Positions 50,023 through 57,920 of a stretch of 64,000 nt of DNA are shown here, in pieces. The stretch covers positions 372,001 to 436,000 of the forward strand of contig NZ_VWPH01000002.1 in the NCBI RefSeq assembly GCF_008630535.1, written 5' to 3'. Positions within the stretch are counted from its first letter, which is position 1. Each line of letters begins with the position of its first letter. The translations under genes and the position numbers were made by a program. This DNA comes from Saccharopolyspora hirsuta. GTDB lineage: Bacteria > Actinomycetota > Actinomycetes > Mycobacteriales > Pseudonocardiaceae. The notes beneath the pieces were generated by a model. It was not told the origin of the DNA. It searched no databases and was given only the letters and a program-made list of their open reading frames with translations.

Positions 50023-50436
50023 ATGGCAGACGCAGACAGCGCGGGTTTCGCCGCGGCCAGGGAAGGGCTGAAGGCGGTAAGCGGGCAGACGCAGTGGATC
50101 AACCAGCAGGTCGGTGCGGGAAAGCTGTCGCTGGACCCCAAGGTCGCGGAGGACGCCGCCAAGCGGGTCGACGAGGAGATCGACAAGCTGGAAGACCTGT
50201 ACAAGAAGGCCTACGCGCTGCAACGCGTCAAGGGGCTCGGCGACTACCCCGACGGTCAGCAGCTGGCGCAGCGGTTCCAGGACAAGGCGACCGACGGGGA
50301 AGCGGGTGCGCTGCCGCTGATCCGACTTCTCCAGGAAGAGCTGAAGAAGCAGGCGCAGGCGTTTCGCGACGCGGCCAAGGACTACCGTGCCACCGACGAA
50401 CAGAACGCTGACGATCTGAGGCGAGGTATTCAGTGA
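50023..50436 (+). CDS. Small helical protein of an ESX-type cluster (137 aa)
   Basis: The protein is almost all helical and charged (KVAEDAAKRVDEEIDKLEDL, then IRLLQEELKKQAQAFRDAAK), with no WxG motif but the size and bundle-like character of ESX-associated small proteins. A conserved-looking turn (GLGDYPDGQQLAQRF) separates the helices. GAGGGG lies 9 nt before the ATG. The stop overlaps the GTG of the lipoprotein gene, so expression is coupled. In Pseudonocardiaceae such genes precede PPE-like and EspG genes; a role as partner or cargo of the PPE-like protein is inferred. Confidence 0.75.
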   Translation: MADADSAGFAAAREGLKAVSGQTQWINQQVGAGKLSLDPKVAEDAAKRVDEEIDKLEDLYKKAYALQRVKGLGDYPDGQQLAQRFQDKATDGEAGALPLIRLLQEELKKQAQAFRDAAKDYRATDEQNADDLRRGIQ

Positions 50437-50972
50437 AGAAGCTTGTCCGGTCCGCCGTTGTCCTGACCGCTGGTGTCGCGCTCGCCGGACTGTCCGCGTG
50501 CGGCGGCGGTGGCGGATCGACCGGGGAGACGGGCTCCCCGGAGCCGACCGGGCAGACCGGCGGCGTCGCCCTGGAGAAGTTCGACCCCTGCACGTTCTTC
50601 AAGCCCGACGAGCTGAAGTCGTTCGGGCTCCAGGAGCAGGGGGAGGAGTTCACGCCGGTGAGCTTCGAGCCCGGGTGCACCTGGAAGGGCGAGCAGATGT
50701 CGCTCACCTTCCAGAAGAACGTCGAGGAAACCGTGGCCTCCTACGAGAAGAACGGCAACTGGGAGCGCTACGACAAGCAGTCCGTGGGCGGGCGCTCCGG
50801 TGTCGTGGCGAACGTTCCGGGCGGTGGCGCCACGGGTGGCTGCAACGTGCTCGTCGACGCCGGTGGCGGCGTCGTGATCTACGGGGTTTCCGGTCGGCTC
50901 GCCGACTCGGTGGACGCCTGCGCGGAAGCGGAGAAGATCGCCAACGCGACCGCTTCGCGGTTGCCGGAATGA
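50433..50972 (+). CDS. DUF3558 lipoprotein
   Basis: The 179-residue protein has a lipoprotein signal: KKLVRSAVVLTAGVALAGLS with lipobox LSAC and acylated cysteine near residue 23. A Gly/Ser/Thr linker follows, then a DUF3558 domain: FDPCTFFKPDELKSFGL, EPGCTWKGEQMSLTF and a final GRLADSVDACAEAEKIANAT. The cysteines (DPC, GC, GC, AC) probably pair. Similar domains are common in actinobacterial lipoproteins near type VII genes, with no established function. It overlaps the preceding gene by 4 nt, and the PPE-like gene follows 13 nt after its stop. Confidence 0.88.
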   Translation: MKKLVRSAVVLTAGVALAGLSACGGGGGSTGETGSPEPTGQTGGVALEKFDPCTFFKPDELKSFGLQEQGEEFTPVSFEPGCTWKGEQMSLTFQKNVEETVASYEKNGNWERYDKQSVGGRSGVVANVPGGGATGGCNVLVDAGGGVVIYGVSGRLADSVDACAEAEKIANATASRLPE

Positions 50973-50985
50973 CTGAGGGGGAGTG

Positions 50986-52401
50986 ATGGGGCTTCTCGAC
51001 ACGCTCGACAACGCGGGTTCTCGGGTCTTCGGCTGGGAGAGCGCTGCAGAAGAGCAGCGCAAGGAGCAGGCGGCGAAGGCCGACCAGGTCGCCCAGCAGC
51101 AGCAGAACCAGCTCGCCCAGCAGAACGCCGGGCTGAACGTCAACGGCTACGACTCGCCCGCGATCACGCAGTGCATCAACTGGTCCGGGTTCAGCCACGC
51201 CGACATCTACAAGACCAACCAGGAGTCGATCGACCAGGGGCGGGTCGGCGAGGTCGCGCAGGCCTGGCGGGACCTGGCCACGGGCCTGCGGGAACGCGGC
51301 GAGCTGTACGCCACCGACCTGGCCAGGATCATCGAGGGCGGTTGGCAGGGCGAGGCCGCGGACAACGCCAAGGAGGTCGGCAAGCCCGCCTCCGACTGGA
51401 TGAAGGCCAGCGCCGACGCGTTCGAGATGACCGGGAACAACCTCCACACCGCCGGTGAGGCCGCTGGTCAGGCGGCCAGCATGGTCCCGAAGCCGGAGGG
51501 CTTCAGCTGGGGGCAGGCCGCGGCCAGCGCCGTTCCGTTCGGCGTGGTCGGCGGCGGCATCAACGCGCTCAGCCAGATGGAGGAGCAGGAGCAGGCGGAG
51601 AAGGCCGCGCAGGAGACGATGGCGCGCGTCTACAGCCCCACGCTCACCCAGGTCGACGCCAAGATGCCGACCTACACGGCACCGGACGGCAACACCAAGC
51701 AACCGCCGCCCGTGCCGCCCCCGCCGCCGACCGACTGGGGCGGTGGCCCCGGTGGTGGCGGCCCCGGCGGCGGTGTTCCGGGCGGCGGCTACCCGGGCGG
51801 CGGTGGCATCCCGGGTGGCAGCGGTGGTGGCTACCCGGGCGGTGGCGGCATCCCCGGCGGCAGCGGTGGCGGCTACCCGGGTGGTGGCTACCCCGGTGGT
51901 GGCGGCCCCGGTGGGGGCGGTTACCCCGGCGGCGGTGGCATCCCCGGTGGCGGAGGACCTGGTGGCTACACCCCGCCGTCCGGAACCGGCAGCCAGTGGG
52001 CCGACCCGCCCGGCGGCGGTCTTCCGGGCGGTGGCGGCCCGGGCGGGCTTCCCGGCGGCGGTACCGGCGTCGGCGGCGGTGCTGGTGCCGGTGGCGCGGG
52101 CATGGTCGGCGGCATGGCCGGTGGCCTGGGTGCCGGAGCAGCCGGGATGGGTGCTGGCGGCCGGGCCGGTGTCGGCGGGCTCGGCGCCGGTGCCGGAGCG
52201 GGCGCGGGCGCTGCTGGTGGCGCGGCCGGAGCCCGGGGCGCTGGCGCTGGCCGCGGCATGATGGGCGGCATGGGCGCCGCCGGTCAGCGCGGCCAGGGCG
52301 GCGAGGACGACGAGCACGAGCGCCCGTCCTGGCTCGAGGAGCAGGACGACGTCTGGATGAACGACATGCCGAAGACCGCGCCGCCGGTCCTCGGCGAGTG
52401 A
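50986..52401 (+). CDS. PPE-like/ESX substrate protein with long glycine-rich tail
   Basis: The 471-residue protein has an N-terminal helical domain (about 1-205) with WXG100/PPE features (DLARIIEGGWQGEAADNAKE, WMKASADAFEMTG), a Pro hinge, and a ~200-residue Gly/Pro/Ala-rich repeat region (roughly 245-440, units like GGGYPGGGGIPGG). The acidic C-terminus has RPSWLEEQDDVWMNDMPKTA and ends PPVLGE, as in other Pseudonocardiaceae PPE-type proteins. It is probably a type VII secretion substrate recognised by the downstream EspG. ATG 50986 follows GGGGGAG. DNA of the Gly region is itself a tandem repeat. Confidence 0.85.
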   Translation: MGLLDTLDNAGSRVFGWESAAEEQRKEQAAKADQVAQQQQNQLAQQNAGLNVNGYDSPAITQCINWSGFSHADIYKTNQESIDQGRVGEVAQAWRDLATGLRERGELYATDLARIIEGGWQGEAADNAKEVGKPASDWMKASADAFEMTGNNLHTAGEAAGQAASMVPKPEGFSWGQAAASAVPFGVVGGGINALSQMEEQEQAEKAAQETMARVYSPTLTQVDAKMPTYTAPDGNTKQPPPVPPPPPTDWGGGPGGGGPGGGVPGGGYPGGGGIPGGSGGGYPGGGGIPGGSGGGYPGGGYPGGGGPGGGGYPGGGGIPGGGGPGGYTPPSGTGSQWADPPGGGLPGGGGPGGLPGGGTGVGGGAGAGGAGMVGGMAGGLGAGAAGMGAGGRAGVGGLGAGAGAGAGAAGGAAGARGAGAGRGMMGGMGAAGQRGQGGEDDEHERPSWLEEQDDVWMNDMPKTAPPVLGE

Positions 52402-52409
52402 AACGCAGT

Positions 52410-52448
52410 GCTGACCGGCGGTGCCGCGCGTCGGCGCCGCCGGTCAGC
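52410..52448 (+). terminator. Hairpin between PPE-like and espG genes
   Basis: A perfect 12-bp stem (GCTGACCGGCGG, 52410-52421, with 52437-52448) and a 15-nt loop follow the PPE-like stop by 8 nt. It could be an attenuator or partial terminator, since the next gene has its own ribosome site (AGAGGAGAAG) and might still be co-transcribed. Confidence 0.6.
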
Positions 52449-52487
52449 CGTTCTCGCGGCGGGTGAACTCACAAGAGGAGAAGCGCA

Positions 52488-53303
52488 GTGGGCGTGTTGG
52501 GGCGGTGGCAGCTTCAGCCGGTGCACCTGGACATCGTGCTCAAGTACCTGAAGATCGACGGTCTGACGCTGCCGCTGAGCAGCCGGTCGTTCGGGCGCAC
52601 CGCCGACCAGTTCCGGCAGATCGCGCTCGCCGAGCTGGACCGGATGTCGGCCGCGGGCCTGGTGGCCGACGACGAGGTCGTGCCGCCGCTGGTCGACGCG
52701 CTCAAGACCCTCGCCACCCCGTACCTGTGGGTCGACTCGCTGTGGTTCCCGCAGGTCGGCAGCGACCACTGCTGGCGGGCGCTGGCGGTGTTCACCGAGG
52801 GCAACCGGGTCGTGCTCGGGGTGCAGACGCCGAGCGAGGACCCGAAGCGCGGCGGTCTGCTGACCGTCGAGGTGCACGAGAACGTCCCGCTGCCGCAGGT
52901 GCTGCTGGCCACCCTGCCGCCCACCAAGCCGGGATCGCAGGGCCCGGTGCGCGTGCCGCAGAGCTCGCTGGCGCCGCGGCAGCCCGACGACTTCGACCAG
53001 GGCAGCCTGATGCAGTCGGCCACCCCGGACCGCGGCAGCAGCGGTGACCAGCAGGTGGCGCTGTACGAGCGGATCGGGAAGGCGCCGCACCAGCGCATCG
53101 GCCAGATCGCGGCGAACGCCCGCGACCAGTACGGCCGCCGGAAGCGCTCCGAGGTGGTGTCCTGGTTCGACAACGAGCCCGACGGCCGCTACGTGAACCG
53201 GATCGAGCGCGGCAGCACCGGCGAGCAGGTGTTCGCGATCGTGCCCGCCGAGGCGCGCACGATCGGCGCGGAGATCGACCGGCTGATCGCCCAGGTGCGC
53301 TGA
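52488..53303 (+). CDS. EspG-family chaperone
   Basis: The 271-residue protein fits EspG, the cytosolic chaperone that binds PE-PPE dimers and delivers them to the ESX translocase. Characteristic segments are HLDIVLKYLKIDGLTLPLSS at the start, YLWVDSLWFPQVGSDHCWRA and the C-terminal GEQVFAIVPAEARTIGAEID. It lies directly after the PPE-like gene, as espG does in ESX loci. No EccABCDE or MycP gene lies in the window, so the translocase is encoded elsewhere. GTG 52488 is preceded by AAGAGGAG. Confidence 0.88.
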   Translation: MGVLGRWQLQPVHLDIVLKYLKIDGLTLPLSSRSFGRTADQFRQIALAELDRMSAAGLVADDEVVPPLVDALKTLATPYLWVDSLWFPQVGSDHCWRALAVFTEGNRVVLGVQTPSEDPKRGGLLTVEVHENVPLPQVLLATLPPTKPGSQGPVRVPQSSLAPRQPDDFDQGSLMQSATPDRGSSGDQQVALYERIGKAPHQRIGQIAANARDQYGRRKRSEVVSWFDNEPDGRYVNRIERGSTGEQVFAIVPAEARTIGAEIDRLIAQVR

Positions 53304-53383
53304 CGCGCTCCGCGCACGCCCGATTCCGAAGAGTGTCGAAGGGGGCACGCGCAGCTGCGGGCGCCGCACGTAGGCTGCATGGC

Positions 53384-54703
53384 ATGGTCGAACCCCAGCT
53401 GCATCGCGTTACGTTGCCCAACGGGCTGCGCGTGGTGCTGGCACCGGACTCGGCAGCGGGCCAAGCGTCAGGGCAGGCTCCTGTGGTCGGTGTCAGCGTG
53501 CACTACGACGTGGGCTTCCGTTCCGAGCCGGAGGGGCGCACCGGTTTCGCGCACCTCTTCGAGCACCTGATGTTCCAGGGCAGTGAGAGCCTGGAGAAGC
53601 TCGCGCACTTCCGCCACGTGCAGGGTTCCGGCGGCACCTTCAACGGTTCGACGCACCAGGACTACACCGACTACTACCAGGTGCTGCCGTCGGCGGCCCT
53701 GGAGCGCGCGCTGTTCCTCGAGGCGGACCGGATGCGGGCGCCGAAGATCACCGAGGAGAACCTGCGCAACCAGGTGGACGTGGTCAAGGAGGAGATCCGG
53801 CTCAACGTCCTCAACCGGCCCTACGGCGGGTTCCCGTGGATCCTGCTGCCCCCGGTGCTGTACTCGACCTTCGCCAACGCGCACAACGGCTACGGCGACT
53901 TCACCGACCTGGAGCAGGCGACGGTCGACGACTGCGCCGCCTTCTTCGACACCTACTACGCGCCCGGCAACGCGGTGCTCACGGTGGCCGGGGACATCGA
54001 CGTCGAGCGCACCGTCGACCTGGTGCACAAGCACTTCGGCGACGTCCCGGCCCGCGAGGTCGCGCCGCGCCCGTCGTTCGGCGAGCCGTTCCCGGCCGGT
54101 GAGCTGCGCGGCAAGCACGCGGACCCGCACGCCCCGCTGCCCGCGGTCGCCCTCGGCTACCGGCTGCCCGACCCGGTCGGCGAGCTGGACGCCTACCTGG
54201 CCGACGTGGTGCTGGCCGCGGTCCTGAGCGACGGCGACGCCTCCCGCCTGCAGCAGCGCCTGCTGCACCAGGACTCGCTGGTGGTCGACGTGCACGCCGG
54301 TTGCGGCCTGATGGGTGCCCCGCTGGACGCCCGCGACCCGGACACCTTCACCATCACCGCGATCCACACCCCGGAGGTCGGGCTGGACCGGGTGGTCGGC
54401 GCGATCGACGAGGAGCTCGAGAAGCTGGCCACCGACGGCCCGACCGCCGACGAGCTGGCCCGGGTCACCGCCCGCTGGGCGGCCAGCCTGCACCGGGAGC
54501 ACGACCGGGTGATCTCCCGGACCCTCGACCTGGGCAGCGCCGAGCTGCTGCACGGCCGGGCGGAGCTGATCTCCGAGCTGCCGCGGCGGATCGGCGAGGT
54601 GAGCGCCGAGGACGTCGCGGCGGCGGCGAAGGGGCTGCGCTCCGACGCCCGCGCGGTCCTGGAGCTCGAACCCGCCGGCGACGAGAACGGAGGTGCGGCA
54701 TGA
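53384..54703 (+). CDS. M16 peptidase (catalytic subunit)
   Basis: The 439-residue protein has the inverted zinc motif HLFEH in TGFAHLFEHLMFQGSES (about residues 60-76) and the third ligand in NLRNQVDVVKEEIRLNVL (glutamate of the KEE). The N-terminal LHRVTLPNGLRVVLAP and later GKHADPHAPLPAVALGYRLP fit the family. TAGGCT lies 7 nt before ATG 53384, suggesting a leaderless mRNA. The following gene, overlapping by 4 nt, encodes a second M16-type protein without the zinc motif, so a heterodimer with one catalytic half is likely. Targets are unknown. Confidence 0.9.
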   Translation: MVEPQLHRVTLPNGLRVVLAPDSAAGQASGQAPVVGVSVHYDVGFRSEPEGRTGFAHLFEHLMFQGSESLEKLAHFRHVQGSGGTFNGSTHQDYTDYYQVLPSAALERALFLEADRMRAPKITEENLRNQVDVVKEEIRLNVLNRPYGGFPWILLPPVLYSTFANAHNGYGDFTDLEQATVDDCAAFFDTYYAPGNAVLTVAGDIDVERTVDLVHKHFGDVPAREVAPRPSFGEPFPAGELRGKHADPHAPLPAVALGYRLPDPVGELDAYLADVVLAAVLSDGDASRLQQRLLHQDSLVVDVHAGCGLMGAPLDARDPDTFTITAIHTPEVGLDRVVGAIDEELEKLATDGPTADELARVTARWAASLHREHDRVISRTLDLGSAELLHGRAELISELPRRIGEVSAEDVAAAAKGLRSDARAVLELEPAGDENGGAA

Positions 54704-56067
54704 CCCGCGCAACGCACCGCAGCGCCGAGGAGATCGGCCGCACCGAGCTGGGGCCGCGGCCGCTGCCGCCGCTCGGCGAACCCCGCACCGGCCGCCCGCC
54801 GGTCACCGTGGACACCGTGCTGGGCAACGGGCTGCGCGTGATCGCCGCCCGCCACGGCGTGGTGCCGATGGTCGAGCTGCGCCTGCGGATCCCGTTCGCC
54901 GGCGAGGACCCCAAGCACCCGGCGCTCGCCGAGCTGCTGGCCGAGACGCTGCTGACCGGCACCGAGCGCCGCAGCCGCGTGCAGATGGACACCGACCTGG
55001 CCGCGGTCGGCGGCGACCTGAACGCCGTCGTCGACCCGGAGCGGCTCAGCGTCTACGGCAACGCCCTGGCCACCGGCCTCGACACGCTGCTCGACGTGCT
55101 CGCCGACGCGCTGACCGGCGCCGCCTACCGCGAGGAGGAGATCACCGGGGAGCGCGCCCGGCTGGTCGAGCGGATCGCCGTCGCGCGCTCGCAGCCGCGG
55201 GTGATCGCGCGGGAGGAGCTGCAGCGCCACCGCTACGGCGACCACCCGTTCGTCCGCGAGGTGCCGGAGGCCGAGGACGTCGCCGCCGTCACGGCGGAGG
55301 AGGTCCGCGCCCTGCACCCGGAGGCGGTCCTGCCGCGCGGTTCGGTGCTGGTGCTCGTCGGCGACATCGACCCGGACCAGGCCGTGGCGGCGGTCGAGCG
55401 GATCCTGGGCAGCTGGCAGTCCGAGCGCAGCGCCCGCGAGCTGCCGCCGCTGCCGGTCGTGCAGGGCGGCGACGTGAAGCTGGTGCACCGGCCGGGCGCG
55501 GTGCAGTCGCAGCTTCGGTTCTCCGCGCAGGCGCTGCCCCGCACCGACCCGCAGTACCCGGCGCTGCAGATCGCGAACCTGACCTTCGGCGGGTACTTCT
55601 CGTCGCGGCTGGTGGAGAACATCCGCGAGGACAAGGGCTACACCTACGGCGCGCACTCCTCGTTCGAGTTCACGCCCGGCAACGGCACGCTCCTGGTGGA
55701 CGCCGACACGGCCAGCGAGGTGACCGCGGCCGCCCTGCTGGAGACCCGCTACGAGCTGGCGCGGCTGGCGCTGGTGCCGCCGACCGAGTCGGAGGTCGAA
55801 TCCGCCCGGCAGTACGCGATCGGCGGCCTGCTCACCTCCACCGCCTCGCAGTCCGGGATGGCCTCCACGCTCGTCGCGCTGGCGGTGGCCGGGCTGTCGC
55901 AGGACTGGCTGGTGGAGCACCCGGAGCGGCTGCGCGAGGTGACCGTCGAGCAGGTGGCCGAGGCGGCGAAGCGGTTCGCCCCGACCTCGTTCACCGGCGT
56001 GGTCGTCGGCGACGCGGACCAGCTGGCCGACCAGATGCGGCTGCTCGGCGGTGTGGTGCTGCCGTGA
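54700..56067 (+). CDS. M16-family protein lacking the zinc motif (partner subunit)
   Basis: The 455-residue protein keeps the M16 fold (VDTVLGNGLRVIAARHGVVP, a HxxEH-equivalent segment PALAELLAETLLTGT, TFGGYFSSRLVENIREDKG). The zinc ligands are missing: where the first M16 has HLFEH this one has ELLAE. The R/Y pair near the end, EDKGYTYGAHS, is the substrate-binding motif of inactive M16 partners. It overlaps the catalytic subunit gene by 4 nt (ATGA) and should form the enclosing clamshell. It ends 25 nt before nudC. Confidence 0.9.
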   Translation: MTRATHRSAEEIGRTELGPRPLPPLGEPRTGRPPVTVDTVLGNGLRVIAARHGVVPMVELRLRIPFAGEDPKHPALAELLAETLLTGTERRSRVQMDTDLAAVGGDLNAVVDPERLSVYGNALATGLDTLLDVLADALTGAAYREEEITGERARLVERIAVARSQPRVIAREELQRHRYGDHPFVREVPEAEDVAAVTAEEVRALHPEAVLPRGSVLVLVGDIDPDQAVAAVERILGSWQSERSARELPPLPVVQGGDVKLVHRPGAVQSQLRFSAQALPRTDPQYPALQIANLTFGGYFSSRLVENIREDKGYTYGAHSSFEFTPGNGTLLVDADTASEVTAAALLETRYELARLALVPPTESEVESARQYAIGGLLTSTASQSGMASTLVALAVAGLSQDWLVEHPERLREVTVEQVAEAAKRFAPTSFTGVVVGDADQLADQMRLLGGVVLP

Positions 56068-56092
56068 TCTCGTTACTCGGTGAGGCGGGCGA

Positions 56093-57019
56093 ATGACCTC
56101 CAACGTGTTCGCGGGAACCGGTTTCCAGCTGGATTCCGCCCCGCTGCTGTCCAGGTCCACCGTGGACCGCCGCGAGCAGCTGCGGGACGCCCCGGACGGC
56201 GGGGCCGAGCTGTGGGCGACCGGGAAGGTGGTGCTGGTCGACGCCAAGGGCCGCACCCGCATCGACGCCGACTCAGGCCTGGTGACCCACCCGGCGGGCG
56301 ACTTCGGTGAGCGCCCGGCCCCCGGCGCGGTGCTGCTCGGCGTCGAGGGCGAGGTCAGCTACTGGGCGCTGCGCAGCGACCACGACGGCGCCCGGGAGGG
56401 CTGGCTCGACCTGCGCCGCGGCGGTGGACTGCTCGACGACACGGGTGCCGGGCTGTTCACCACGGCGGTCGGTCTGCTCGGCTGGCACGACAACGCCCGC
56501 TACTGCGCGGTGTGCGGAGCGGCCACCACGCGCGTGCGCGCCGGGTGGGCGCGGCGCTGCACGGGTTGCGACCGCGAGGAGTACCCGCGGACCGACCCGG
56601 CGGTGATCTGCCTGGTGCACGACGGTGCGGACCAGGTGCTGCTGGCCCGCCAGCCGATCTGGCCGCCGGAGCGGTACTCGGTGCTGGCCGGGTTCGTCGA
56701 GGTCGGCGAATCGCTGGAGGCCTGCGTCGCGCGCGAGGTGGCGGAGGAGGTGGGCGTCGCCGTCACCGACATCCGCTACCTGGGCAGCCAGCCGTGGCCG
56801 TTCCCGCGGTCGCTGATGCTGGGCTTCGCGGCGATCGCCGACCCCTCGGCCCCGCTCGTCCCGGCGGACGGCGAGATCGAGGACGCGCGCTGGGTGCACC
56901 GCGACACGGTGCTGGCGGCCCTGGAGTCGGAGGGCAACGCGGTCGACGGCCTCCGCCTGCCCCCAGGCGTCTCCATCGCCTACCGCATGATCCGCGGCTG
57001 GGCCACCTGGCAGTCCTGA
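56093..57019 (+). CDS. nudC: NAD-capping/NADH pyrophosphatase NudC
   Basis: The 308-residue protein has the three NudC hallmarks: a zinc ribbon (YCAVCGAATT and RRCTGCDREEYPRTDP), the Nudix box GFVEVGESLEACVAREVAEE followed by VGV (about residues 203-225), and the NADH-type motif SQPWPFPRSLMLGF. NudC hydrolyses NAD(H) to NMN and AMP and removes NAD caps from RNA. The M. tuberculosis homologue is Rv3199c, beside the potassium channel and UvrD2. ATG 56093 lacks a strong ribosome site but is coupled to the M16 pair. A long hairpin follows. Confidence 0.93.
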   Translation: MTSNVFAGTGFQLDSAPLLSRSTVDRREQLRDAPDGGAELWATGKVVLVDAKGRTRIDADSGLVTHPAGDFGERPAPGAVLLGVEGEVSYWALRSDHDGAREGWLDLRRGGGLLDDTGAGLFTTAVGLLGWHDNARYCAVCGAATTRVRAGWARRCTGCDREEYPRTDPAVICLVHDGADQVLLARQPIWPPERYSVLAGFVEVGESLEACVAREVAEEVGVAVTDIRYLGSQPWPFPRSLMLGFAAIADPSAPLVPADGEIEDARWVHRDTVLAALESEGNAVDGLRLPPGVSIAYRMIRGWATWQS

Positions 57020-57023
57020 TCCT

Positions 57024-57055
57024 CGGGGCCGGTCGGGCACGCCCGACCGGCCCCG
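57024..57055. terminator. Bidirectional terminator-like hairpin
   Basis: A perfect dyad (arms 57024-57038 and 57041-57055 with a 2-nt centre) lies between the convergent nudC and XRE antitoxin genes and could terminate both. Confidence 0.8.
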
Positions 57056-57406
57056 TCAGGCGGCGTTCTTCGGGAACAGCAGTCCGACGTCCAGGTCGGT
57101 GTCCTCGCCGTCGAAATGAGCGCTGAGCTGGATCGTGCCGCCGAGCGCTTCCACGTAGGAGCGCAATGTTGCCACCGTGTGCGACTCGATGTCTCCCCGT
57201 TCGATGGCGCTTACCCGCGGCTGGCCGATACCCATCCGCTCCGCCAGCTCCGTCTGCGTGAGACCGACCTTCTTCCGCAGCTCGGCGAGCCGGTACCCGT
57301 TGTAGTACGCCTCCAGCTCGCGCAGGTCGTGCTCGGCCTGCTCCGGTGTGAGGCCGATCCTGGCATCGAGCTCTTCCCGGAGTTCGTCCCAGGTGCGCCA
57401 TTTCAT
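57056..57406 (-). CDS. XRE-family antitoxin (HigA-like)
   Basis: The 116-residue protein has an N-terminal helical segment (MKWRTWDELREELDARIGLT) and an XRE helix-turn-helix: LRKKVGLTQTELAERMGIGQ, then PRVSAIERGDIESHTVATLR. The order toxin then antitoxin, the 4-nt overlap, and the fold fit HigBA-type modules, in which the antitoxin binds DNA and autoregulates. The preceding toxin gene appears to carry a frameshift. AT-rich direct repeats (ATATGC twice) upstream of the toxin are a plausible operator. Confidence 0.85.
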   Translation of the reverse strand: MKWRTWDELREELDARIGLTPEQAEHDLRELEAYYNGYRLAELRKKVGLTQTELAERMGIGQPRVSAIERGDIESHTVATLRSYVEALGGTIQLSAHFDGEDTDLDVGLLFPKNAA

Positions 57407-57773
57407 AGCTTGTCTCCTTCAACCGTGCGCAAGTATTCGAGATAGCGCTCTTCGGCAAGAGCGATGTTGCGTCGGTACCACTTGTTCCACTCGCCTGCTT
57501 TGTCGCCTGCGACAAGTAGGACCGCCTGGCGATGGGGGTCGAAGACGAAGAGGATCCGGATCTCGGACCGCCCCGGGAGCCTGGCCTGAGCTCCTTCAAG
57601 TTCCGGACGGTGCTCCCGTTTAACGTGTCGGCCAGCGGACGCCCAAGTCCGGGTCCTCGGTGTTCCAACGCGATCAGTGCGGCACGTACGTCTTGATAGC
57701 TCCTCGGGTCTTGGTTGTTCAGATCGCTGAGCCACTTGGCCACCTCGGGATGCGGGACTATCTGCCATTGCAT
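57403..57773 (-). pseudogene. RelE/HigB-type toxin, frameshifted
   Basis: From ATG 57773 the frame reads MQWQIVPHPEVAKWLSDLNN, then DVRAALIALEHRGPGLGRPL and NGSTVRNLKELRPGS, a phage-derived Gp49/HigB-like toxin start. It then goes out of frame. The correct continuation, GRSEIRILFVFDPHRQAVLL and GDKAGEWNKWYRRNIALAEE, is in another frame ending at 57403. Family members have RPGSxGRSEIRILF, so one G is missing from the GGGG run at 57571-57574 (reverse strand). It may be a real loss-of-toxin mutation, a sequencing error or a slippery site. The toxin would cleave mRNA at the ribosome if restored. Confidence 0.82.
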
Positions 57774-57779
57774 GGCGCC

Positions 57780-57825
57780 AAGCTAGTGCATATTTGGCAT
57801 ATTACCTGTTAAACGGCTTGATCAT
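57780..57825 (-). promoter_or_regulatory. AT-rich toxin-antitoxin promoter/operator region
   Basis: A local AT-rich segment contains the direct repeats ATATGCC (57801-57807) and ATATGCA (57790-57796) and a GTTTAAC motif (57809-57815), upstream of the toxin start. In HigBA modules the antitoxin represses from such sites; this is inferred from position. Confidence 0.4.
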
Positions 57826-57920
57826 CACTTGAACGCGTGTGCGAAATCCCCCTTCGGGATGGGCGACACGCGGGCCGGTCTTCGGGGTGTGGCCCCGATC
57901 GGGGGAGCGGGTCTGCGAAG

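Noticed and set aside
51700..52260. Possible CRISPR-like or minisatellite array in the PPE-like gene
   Set aside because: The repetition follows the Gly-Gly-Tyr-Pro codons of the tail and stays in frame; there are no spacers of constant length.
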